From: an uncultured Erysipelotrichaceae bacterium
Lineage (GTDB): Bacteria > Bacillota_I > Bacilli_A > Erysipelotrichales > Erysipelotrichaceae
NCBI GenBank assembly: GCA_902786245.1
Contig: CADABS010000005.1
Coordinates: 1-64,000, forward strand
Direction: 5' to 3'
DNA: 64,000 nucleotides
In this document: positions 57,877-64,000 of the stretch, piece by piece
Layout: every line of letters starts with the position of its first letter
How positions within the stretch are numbered: the first letter of the stretch is position 1
Made by a program: the position numbers and the translations under genes
Notes under the pieces: generated by a model
What the model was told of the DNA's origin: nothing
Databases searched by the model: none
What the model saw: only the letters and a program-made list of their open reading frames with translations

Positions 57877-59643
57877 ATGATAATCGGAATAGACTTAGGG
57901 ACAACGAATTCACTGGGAAGCTTCTGGCAGGACGGCATGGTCAGAATGATTCCCAATGCATACGGTTCAATGATGACGCCCAGCGTCGTTGCCGTGGATG
58001 AAAAGGATCAGATCCTGACCGGACTGCCGGCGAAGAAATACGCGCTGGAACATCCGGAGAGATCCGTATCTCTTTTCAAGAGAAAAATGGGGAGCACGGA
58101 AAAAGTAAAGCTGGGCAGAAGAGAATTCCTGCCGGAAGAGCTCAGCAGCTTTATCATCCGTTCGATCATTGACGATGCGGAGCGGATGACACAGCAGAAG
58201 GTAACGGAAGCGGTCATTTCCGTACCGGCGTATTTTTATGATGCCCAGCGCTTTGCGACCAAAAGAGCCGGTGCGCTGGCCGGCATCAAAGTTGAAAGAA
58301 TCATCAATGAGCCCAGTGCTGCAGCCCTGGCCGCATATTTCGACAGCCGCAGGGAACAGATGGCACTGGTCTTCGATTTCGGCGGAGGAACCCTGGATGT
58401 TTCGGTCGTCGACTGTGTCGGATCGGTCGTTTCCATTCTGGCGATCGCCGGCGACAATATGCTGGGCGGCAGCGATTTTGACAGAGTCATCGCGGAAAGC
58501 TTCATGAAGGAACACCGGATCAGCCGTCTGGACGCACAGGAACAGGAAGCGCTTCTGCTGGCTGCGGAACAATGCAAGATCCGTCTCAGCAGTGAAAAAG
58601 AAACAGATCTTGTCTTCCGCCTGGATGATGTGAAGTATACAAGCCGCTACACCCGGACAAGACTGGCCCGGGAAAGCGAAGAGATCCTGATGCGGATCCG
58701 GAATGTCACTGCCCGGGTACTGCGTGATGCGGATGTCAATATGGCAGATATCGAACAGATCATTCTGGCCGGGGGCTCGGCCAAAATGCCTCTGATTCAG
58801 TCCTATGTCCGCTTCCTGTTCAAAAAGACACCGTATTATACGGACAGCTGCGATGAACTGGTTGCCTATGGCGTCGGCCTGTTCTGCGGCATCAAGGAAC
58901 GGAAGGAAGGCATCCGCCAGTATATCCTTTCGGATATATGTCCGTTCTCATTGAGTCAGGCGACATGGAACGAAGCGGTGCCGCAGCGCGATTACAGCAC
59001 GGTGATCATTCCCCGCAATTCCATTCTTCCCTGTTCCATTGAAAAGTCATTCTATACGATCCGGGACAATCAGGAACGAATGGATATAACCGTTCTGCAG
59101 GGAGATGCGGTGTATGCCGACCAGAATAAACTGCTGGATAAGTTTACCGTAAAAGTTCCGAAGAACCGGAAGGGGGAAGAAGCTGCGAAGATCCGCTATA
59201 CCTATGATATCAACGGAATCCTGCTCGTCGATGTGACCGTTGTCTCCACCGGCGAGACAACCAGCCGTGTGATCTCCGACAGACTTTCGGAAGAAGAACT
59301 GCAGAAACAGATCGCAAAACTGGAAAAGCTCAGGATCCATCCCCGCGATGTCAGAGAAAACCGGGAAATGCTGGAAAAGCTGATCCGGGTCACGGAAGAA
59401 AGCACAGGTCCGAAGCAGGAATGGTTCATGGATCTGCTGAAATACTTTGAGAATACACTGGAAAGCCAGAATGTCTACCGCATTGAAAAACTGAAGGCAA
59501 GGATCGCGGAAATCCTGTCCGCAGAGGAAACCGAAGAATTCACCGATCCCCATGATTTCCTGTCGGAACTGGAAGAAGAAGAGAACGAAGAAGAAACCGA
59601 TGAACCGGAGGAATGGGAGGTGTTCTCGAAATGGATCAGTTAG
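57877..59643 (+). CDS. HscC-like Hsp70
   Basis: 588 residues. 'MIIGIDLGTTNS', 'VISVPAYFYDAQRFATKRAGALAGIKVERIINEPSAAALAAY', 'VFDFGGGTLDVSVVD' and 'ILAGGSAKMP' define an intact Hsp70 ATPase. The substrate domain (~residues 380-500) is followed by an acidic C-terminus that lacks the EEVD-like or DnaK tail. It groups with HscC-type specialised Hsp70s rather than DnaK by its short lid and its gene partner, a membrane J-protein that overlaps by 13 bases. ATG 57877 is preferred over an upstream start. Confidence 0.85.
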   Translation: MIIGIDLGTTNSLGSFWQDGMVRMIPNAYGSMMTPSVVAVDEKDQILTGLPAKKYALEHPERSVSLFKRKMGSTEKVKLGRREFLPEELSSFIIRSIIDDAERMTQQKVTEAVISVPAYFYDAQRFATKRAGALAGIKVERIINEPSAAALAAYFDSRREQMALVFDFGGGTLDVSVVDCVGSVVSILAIAGDNMLGGSDFDRVIAESFMKEHRISRLDAQEQEALLLAAEQCKIRLSSEKETDLVFRLDDVKYTSRYTRTRLARESEEILMRIRNVTARVLRDADVNMADIEQIILAGGSAKMPLIQSYVRFLFKKTPYYTDSCDELVAYGVGLFCGIKERKEGIRQYILSDICPFSLSQATWNEAVPQRDYSTVIIPRNSILPCSIEKSFYTIRDNQERMDITVLQGDAVYADQNKLLDKFTVKVPKNRKGEEAAKIRYTYDINGILLVDVTVVSTGETTSRVISDRLSEEELQKQIAKLEKLRIHPRDVRENREMLEKLIRVTEESTGPKQEWFMDLLKYFENTLESQNVYRIEKLKARIAEILSAEETEEFTDPHDFLSELEEEENEEETDEPEEWEVFSKWIS

Positions 59644-60503
59644 AGGCATGCCGGATCCTGGGAGTGGCAGAAGGAAGCAGTGAAGAAGAAATCAAAGAGG
59701 CATACAGAAAATGCACTTCCATCACGCATCCCGAAGAAGATCCGGAGGGTTTTGTGCGGATCCAGCAGGCATACAGGTACCTGACAGGAAAGCACCGGAC
59801 GGTCAGTTCTTTCACCGTATCTGCGCCTATACCGGAAACACCGCATGTACCGGCAGAGGAACCGGAAGACAGCTCATATTTTGAAGAAATCAGTGAAAAA
59901 GCGGATGCGGCTTATATCCGCAGGACACAGCAGGAAGAAGAACTCGATGAACTGCGCAGTCTGATCAAGTACGGCGGAAAGATCCATGATCCGGAACATG
60001 TCAGGGAACTGCTGGAAAAGTATACGCTCTCGTACGATCAGTATACGCATCTGCAGCGGCAGATCACTCAGCAGGACAGAAAAGCAGTCCGCCGCGATCA
60101 TCCTTGCCATCCTCTGCTGGAACTGCTCAGGGAAAAACGCGGCATCCGGCCGTTATCGGTGATTGAACTGGCAGTTTTGGCAATCGCAGCGTTTCTGACA
60201 TTTGAAATGCAGCGGATCGGCTCCCTGCAGGAAGCGGTATGGACGGCAGTGATGAATGCCGGCATCATCGTACTGTTCCGGGAGCTGCGCAGAATCATCC
60301 TGCCCGAGCCGGCCCTGATGATTTTTGCGGTGCTGATGTTTTCTGCAGGTGTCGTTACGATCGTGATGGAACATGAGGCAAGCGAATATGCCGGCTTCTA
60401 TATGATGGCGGTCGGATTCATCCTGGTGATCATTGCGGCTGTACAGCTGGTGCTGTTTGCCATCCGCAGTATGCGCCAGAGAAAACACAGCAGTATCTTT
60501 TAA
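59631..60503 (+). CDS. Membrane J-domain protein with HPE instead of HPD
   Basis: 290 residues. Residues 1-65 form a J domain (ACRILGVAEGSSEEEIKEAYRKCTSITHPEEDPEGFVRIQQAYRYLTG), but the invariant HPD is His33-Pro34-Glu35. A charged middle part is followed by four hydrophobic segments (residues ~180-285). The fused partner arrangement resembles E. coli HscC with the membrane J-proteins DjlB/DjlC. ATG 59631 lies inside the Hsp70 gene behind GGGAGG. Asp-to-Glu in HPD may alter ATPase stimulation. Confidence 0.75.
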   Translation: MDQLEACRILGVAEGSSEEEIKEAYRKCTSITHPEEDPEGFVRIQQAYRYLTGKHRTVSSFTVSAPIPETPHVPAEEPEDSSYFEEISEKADAAYIRRTQQEEELDELRSLIKYGGKIHDPEHVRELLEKYTLSYDQYTHLQRQITQQDRKAVRRDHPCHPLLELLREKRGIRPLSVIELAVLAIAAFLTFEMQRIGSLQEAVWTAVMNAGIIVLFRELRRIILPEPALMIFAVLMFSAGVVTIVMEHEASEYAGFYMMAVGFILVIIAAVQLVLFAIRSMRQRKHSSIF

Positions 60504-60541
60504 AAATACAGTATGATGAGTACATACGGAGCGAATGATTT

Positions 60542-61111
60542 ATGAATGTATATGACTGGGACAATACGATTTACAGAGGCGATTCGACATTTGATTTTCT
60601 GCGCTGGCTGCTGGTGCACAGACCTGCATCCTTCAAAGGACTGCCGAGAGCCGCAGGCTGTGCATTTCTCTATGCAGTCAGGGCAATGAAAAAACTGCAG
60701 TTCAAGCAGAATGTCTATCATATGTTCACCTATGTCGATGACATGGAGCAGGCGGTGGAAGAGTTTACCTCCTCCCATATGGACCATGTCAAAGACTGGT
60801 ACCGGGCGGCGCAGAGACCGGATGATCTGGTTATTTCCGCTTCGCCGGAATTTCTGATTTCCTCGTTCTGCAGAAAAGCAGGCATTGAACACTGCATGGC
60901 TTCTGTCGTCGACATCCGTACCGGTGAATACGACGGACTCAACTGCCATGGCAAAGAAAAGACCCGGCGGTTTTATGAAGTCTACCCGCAGGGTCATATC
61001 GAGTCGTTCTATTCCGATTCTCTTTCCGACAGTCCGTTGGCGGAACTGGCAGACAGAGCCTATCTGGTCAAGGGCGATGTACTGAAGGACTGGCCGGAAC
61101 GAGCGTCTTGA
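60542..61111 (+). CDS. HAD-superfamily phosphatase (IB subfamily)
   Basis: 189 residues. Motif I DWDNTIYRGDST (nucleophile Asp5), 'DDLVISASPEFLIS' (motif II Ser) and 'YSDSLSDSPLAELAD' (motif IV) fit the SerB-like IB group. It dephosphorylates a small metabolite, perhaps a lipid head-group or serine phosphate; substrate unknown. Its last 44 bases overlap the 3' end of the convergent tyrosine-phosphatase gene. Confidence 0.85.
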   Translation: MNVYDWDNTIYRGDSTFDFLRWLLVHRPASFKGLPRAAGCAFLYAVRAMKKLQFKQNVYHMFTYVDDMEQAVEEFTSSHMDHVKDWYRAAQRPDDLVISASPEFLISSFCRKAGIEHCMASVVDIRTGEYDGLNCHGKEKTRRFYEVYPQGHIESFYSDSLSDSPLAELADRAYLVKGDVLKDWPERAS

Positions 61112-61544
61112 GCAGACACCGGCATCCGTTTTCGATATCCGCATAGGCTTCATCGAAGCAATCTGTATACCAGGGATCGCGGACATCGCGGGGATCATCG
61201 GTATAATCCAGAAGAAGGGAGATTCTGTGCGCGGGATCTCCTTTTGTCATTCTCTGCAGATACGAAAGATTGCTGCGGTCCATGCATATGACATAGTCGT
61301 AATATCCGTATTCCTGCATGGTCATCCGGTGGGCTCTGTGATTTGAAACAGGGATGCCGTGTTCCCTGAGAACCGCAAGGGCAGGCGGATAAATGGGGTT
61401 TCCGTGTTCTTCATCGCTGACCGCGGCAGAGGCGATTTCAAATTCATCCTGCAGACCGCTGTCACGGACGAGCTTCTTCATGATATATTCCGCCATCGGC
61501 GAACGGCAGATATTGCCGTGGCATACGAACAATACTTTTATCAT
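61068..61544 (-). CDS. Low-molecular-weight protein tyrosine phosphatase
   Basis: 158 residues, complete. P-loop VCHGNICRSPMAEYI (Cys8, Arg14) and acid Asp in DPRDVRDPWYTDCFDEAY. The first ~17 codons are duplicated, with synonymous changes, at 63620-63680. Thus the gene appears to have been split by a mobile element that carried in a substitute 5' end. The present promoter must lie in element DNA. Convergent with the HAD gene. Confidence 0.9.
   Translation of the reverse strand: MIKVLFVCHGNICRSPMAEYIMKKLVRDSGLQDEFEIASAAVSDEEHGNPIYPPALAVLREHGIPVSNHRAHRMTMQEYGYYDYVICMDRSNLSYLQRMTKGDPAHRISLLLDYTDDPRDVRDPWYTDCFDEAYADIENGCRCLLKTLVPASPSVHRP
61506..61544. repeat. Attachment-site copy in the phosphatase 5' end (right)
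   Basis: The 39 bases coding MIKVLFVCHGNIC match about 32 of 39 at 63642-63680 (MIRILFVCHGNIC), in the same orientation; nearly all changes are silent or conservative. The two copies bound a ~2.1 kb AT-rich segment. This is what integration by a tyrosine recombinase into the gene's conserved P-loop codons would leave. Confidence 0.65.
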
Positions 61545-61731
61545 GGTTACGATTTGCCTCGATATGCCATTTTAAGCCTCTGTTTTCAATGGTTTCCGGA
61601 TTGCCCTCATTCTGTTGCCGATATGGCATTTCGTGCCTTATCAAGGCTTATTATGGTTCGCTTTCGGTATAAAACTCGGTATAAAATCCGAGAAAATAAC
61701 CTGAGCATTTTCAAGGCTTTCGAGGCTTTTC

Positions 61732-61870
61732 CTACCCGATCTTGAGTCGTGTGACCTCAGCTTTTGCATCCTCATAATTAACATGAGTATACGTGTTGAG
61801 TGTAACTCCGATCTCGCTATGTCCCATGCTTTAGTTATCGCATTTAGATGCAACTCGTATAGTTACATAG
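61732..61870 (-). pseudogene. Tyrosine integrase C-terminal remnant
   Basis: From 61827 to the TAG at 61732 one frame reads MGHSEIGVTLNTYTHVNYEDAKAEVTRLKIG, which is the end of a phage/ICE tyrosine recombinase, with the catalytic His and Tyr (LNTYTHV). Just upstream the frame shifts (ELHLNAITKA in another frame), and everything before is missing. It lies next to the phosphatase 5' end, where an integrase would be expected beside its att site. Decayed. Confidence 0.8.
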
Positions 61871-61912
61871 TGAATAATATATCGATTGACTTGTACACTG
61901 GAATAATACACT

Positions 61913-62119
61913 TCAATCTCCTTTGTTTTCTTTAAAATAGCTTTCACCACTTTTTATTTGCAATGCTAAAAGTTGTTGAACTTTACCATCTTTGTCCGTA
62001 CGTTCCATGTGTGCATCAATACCTATATCATCAATAGGTTGTTCTCTAAACATCCACTCAGTCTTTGAAGCTATTAATGAACAGTATGATACGCCGGTGC
62101 GTTCTGTAGTATTTGCCAT
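61913..62119 (-). pseudogene. Truncated DUF4365 gene
   Basis: 68 residues, MANTTERTGVSYCSLIASKTEWMFREQPIDDIGIDAHMERTDKDGKVQQLLALQIKSGESYFKENKGD. This is the N-terminal DUF4365 domain with its conserved REQP-DIGIDAH and QIKSG motifs, as in restriction-nuclease-like proteins of defence islands. Normal members are several hundred residues, so the gene has lost its remainder. Catalytic-type residues Asp and QIKSG (PD-D/ExK like) are still present. Confidence 0.7.
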
Positions 62120-62241
62120 TTTGTATCCCCCATTTCAATTCTACTCATATAATTGCAACTCTTACGCATTAACAAACCGTTCTTTATAGAACACTGTGAC
62201 AGGTCATTAACTCTTTAATCATCACTTCATTTCCTTCGCGT

Positions 62242-63438
62242 TTATTTAGGCGAATTTGATAAGCCGTCCATCTTCAGGAAATCCTTGAACCTTATATGCA
62301 TTACGTTACTTGTTGAGTAATCAATATCGTCGTTAGTTATAAGTATGCGCTTATCCATTTGATCGGTTCCGTTGAATGCCGACATTTCTCTTCTATATGT
62401 TTTGTCTTCTGCGACGCTGTATGCGACCTGTACGTAGTATCTCAAGTTGTCTTTCTCAGCCAGAAAATCGATTTCTCTTCCGTTGTTGTCATATACGGTA
62501 ACGTTATATCCCATATACAACAACTCGTTATATACAATATTTTCGAGGTTATGAGTAAGGTCATATCTTTTGTCTTCACAACGTATTGAATTAAGAGCAA
62601 CATCACAGTTGTATATCTTATGACTCTGTTCCAATTCCTTTTTTGCACGTCTGGAATAACGATTGACCTGATCGATAATATAAGCTTCTGACAGATAACT
62701 GATCCACTTTTGGACTGTATTTGAAGTACAGGGAATACCCTTACTCTTCATATAGTCTGCTATGGACTTTGCAGAATAGATTCTTGCATTAGAGATTAGA
62801 ATAAAACTCGCTACTTTTCTGAACTCGCGATCTTTCTTGATCTTATAACGATTGATTATATCGTTTACGACAATGGTATCATCCAAATCGTTAAGGTATC
62901 TTCGTATCTCGTTTTCAGTGTTAAACTCCAGTCGCTTGGGAAATCCGCCCCATATCAGATAATCAGTCTCCGATACTGACTTGCCGAGTTCTTTGGCATA
63001 TTCGGATACTTCCTTGAATACGAAAGGCCGTATCCGGAAGCTGACATATCTTCCGGATAACTCTTTTGTAAACTCTCCGGACAGGAGCTTAGAGTTTGAT
63101 CCTGTGATAAAAACTGAGCACTTGCGAAGCCTTAAGGTCTTGCAAGCGAGCTGCCAGTCTTCTATCTCCTGCACTTCATCAAGAAACACATAGCAAAGGC
63201 CTGTTGTTCTATTATCTTCAACATAAGTTACGATATCTTTCCAAGTATTGATCTTCTCGGTTACCAATCGGTCTTCGAAGTTCAGGAAGATAATGTTATC
63301 GCTATTTTGGCGGATCTCGTCCATAACCTGTTCTAATACTACGGATTTTCCGCAGCGGCGCACACCGGTAATAATCTTGATCAGATCACTGTCGTAAAAA
63401 CCTCGGATCTCATTTATATATTTTTCTCTTTTTATCAT
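62242..63438 (-). CDS. AAA_14/DUF4143 ATPase
   Basis: 398 residues from MIKREKYINEIRGFYDSDL. Walker A GVRRCGKSVVLEQ (~25-37), Walker B CYVFLDEVQEIEDW, sensor 'VFITGSNSKLLSGEFTKELSGRY' and a C-terminal nuclease-like DUF4143 part (GREIDFLAEKDNLRYYVQV). Such ATPases are common in bacteria and mobile regions with unclear function. It is the only intact gene of the element. ATG 63438 follows AAGGTGATCATC. Four inverted-repeat elements lie immediately upstream. Confidence 0.88.
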   Translation of the reverse strand: MIKREKYINEIRGFYDSDLIKIITGVRRCGKSVVLEQVMDEIRQNSDNIIFLNFEDRLVTEKINTWKDIVTYVEDNRTTGLCYVFLDEVQEIEDWQLACKTLRLRKCSVFITGSNSKLLSGEFTKELSGRYVSFRIRPFVFKEVSEYAKELGKSVSETDYLIWGGFPKRLEFNTENEIRRYLNDLDDTIVVNDIINRYKIKKDREFRKVASFILISNARIYSAKSIADYMKSKGIPCTSNTVQKWISYLSEAYIIDQVNRYSRRAKKELEQSHKIYNCDVALNSIRCEDKRYDLTHNLENIVYNELLYMGYNVTVYDNNGREIDFLAEKDNLRYYVQVAYSVAEDKTYRREMSAFNGTDQMDKRILITNDDIDYSTSNVMHIRFKDFLKMDGLSNSPK

Positions 63439-63461
63439 GATGATCACCTTCAATATGTTCT

Positions 63462-63540
63462 TATTGAGAATTTTATCGCATTTTTGCAAAATTCTCAATA
63501 GAGATGAGAATATTGAGAATTTCTTGCGGAATTCTCAATA
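63462..63540. repeat. Two inverted repeats upstream of the AAA/DUF4143 gene
   Basis: The 11-mer TATTGAGAATT occurs at 63462-63472 and 63511-63521, and its exact complement AATTCTCAATA at 63490-63500 and 63530-63540. They form two palindromes with 17- and 8-base spacers, directly before the gene on its promoter side. Likely operators for autoregulation, or recognition sites of the element. No gene lies in 63439-63619. Confidence 0.75.
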
Positions 63541-63619
63541 TGGTTGTTATGGTAAGGTGTTGTACCGGGCTTGGTTGAATCGGTATAAAATGCTTCTGCA
63601 AAGCCTCGAAACGTCTGAT

Positions 63620-63680
63620 ATCAGTGGCTTTCATTTTGCCCGCAGATGTTGCCATGGCATACAAACAGTATTCTGATCAT
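63620..63680 (-). pseudogene. Detached 5' end of the tyrosine phosphatase gene (attachment-site copy)
   Basis: Reads MIRILFVCHGNIC then GQNESH and a stop: the first 13 codons of the low-molecular-weight tyrosine phosphatase, diverging exactly after the P-loop Cys. Its ATG overlaps the stop of the upstream gene (ATGA), so this is the original host start, formerly coupled to that gene. The rest of the phosphatase now lies 2.1 kb away at 61068-61544. Confidence 0.75.
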
Positions 63681-64000
63681 TCTGAGAACTTCCTTTTCTT
63701 CAGGGTTACCTCGATGACGGTATCGCAGGGATCGGGCAGATCCGGATCTTCACCGAGATCGGTAAATACAAGATCGGGATAGTTGCCGGTGATCCATGTA
63801 TCGGATACCGGCAGGCTTCTGCCGTCATACAGCAGCCGGATGGATCCGATATCCTCTCTGCGGATGCCCGTCAGGGGGATGCCGCCGATCATCGGCTCCA
63901 GAACGTGATAATACAGTCTGTTTTCTTTTGCGGTGATGCGTCCGTATTCGGGCTTATCAATCGGGCAGTATCCGCAGCCATAGACGGATGCGCTGTTTCT
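63677..64000 (-). CDS. C-terminal end of a probable GH29 alpha-L-fucosidase, partial
   Basis: The frame is open to the right edge, so the start is outside. The visible ~107 residues contain 'EYGRITAKENRLYYHVLEP... GGIPLTGIRREDIGSIRLLYDGRSLPVSDTWITGNYPDLVFTDLGEDPDLPDPCDTVIEV', which agrees with the C-terminal beta domain of Firmicutes alpha-L-fucosidases (ending LPDP-DTVIEV). Catalytic part not visible, so the call is provisional. Confidence 0.55.
   Translation of the reverse strand, partial: RNSASVYGCGYCPIDKPEYGRITAKENRLYYHVLEPMIGGIPLTGIRREDIGSIRLLYDGRSLPVSDTWITGNYPDLVFTDLGEDPDLPDPCDTVIEVTLKKRKFSE

Overview
The window looks like a chromosome segment of a Bacillota (Firmicutes) bacterium of moderate GC, plausibly an Erysipelotrichia-type gut or oral anaerobe. 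The basis is CIRCE-controlled groESL, a SpoIIE-type phosphatase next to an iron-only-hydrogenase-like sensor, Shine-Dalgarno sites of the AGGAGG type throughout, and a classic Firmicutes siphophage. The sequence alone does not fix the species. I see no tRNA, rRNA or CRISPR array.

Positions 1 to about 30.3 kb are most of a siphovirus prophage whose left end (presumably integrase and attL) lies outside the window. The order is: lysogeny switch (ImmA/IrrE peptidase and CI-like repressor leftward, Cro-like regulator rightward, shared operators); early genes; a replication and recombination block (Gp157, AAA ATPase, DUF669, RusA, primase-helicase) ending in an iteron array that is a candidate origin; about a dozen small accessory ORFs; a sigma-region-4-like late regulator; then HNH endonuclease, portal, MuF-type minor head protein, large terminase, scaffold, capsid, connectors, tail genes (with a -1 frameshift), tape measure, Dit, Tal, receptor-binding protein, CHAP endolysin and holin. 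The MuF protein carries a C-terminal toxin-like domain. A small acidic ORF that looks like its immunity partner follows it, with its own promoter and terminator.

Between the lysis genes and the host (30.4-33.9 kb) lies an AT-rich cassette of four unrecognised leftward genes. It is flanked by two pairs of direct repeats that look like attachment-site cores and arm sites. It is the best candidate here for an undescribed lysogenic-conversion or defence cargo.

Host DNA follows. A tandem-HTH regulator stands divergent to a membrane/lipoprotein/zinc-ribbon cluster. Next come a neurotransmitter:sodium-symporter-family transporter and a GH31 glycosidase, then a sensory FeFe-hydrogenase-like protein with a PP2C phosphatase. 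An exported peptide with a five-gene ABC operon is divergent from a GHKL kinase, which converges on a LytTR regulator. LytTR-type direct repeats and a possible small RNA lie in this locus. After a TetR regulator and a glutathione peroxidase comes a six-gene run (degenerate metallo-beta-lactamase fold, GNAT, M42 peptidase, methyltransferase, zinc ribbon, ATPase), then groESL, then an HscC-like Hsp70 with a membrane J-protein lacking a normal HPD motif, and a HAD phosphatase.

At the right end a low-molecular-weight tyrosine phosphatase gene has been split by a small decayed integrative element (about 61.55-63.68 kb). The element duplicated the 5' end of the gene and retains an integrase tail, a truncated DUF4365 gene and an intact AAA/DUF4143 ATPase with inverted repeats upstream. 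A probable alpha-L-fucosidase gene runs off the right edge.
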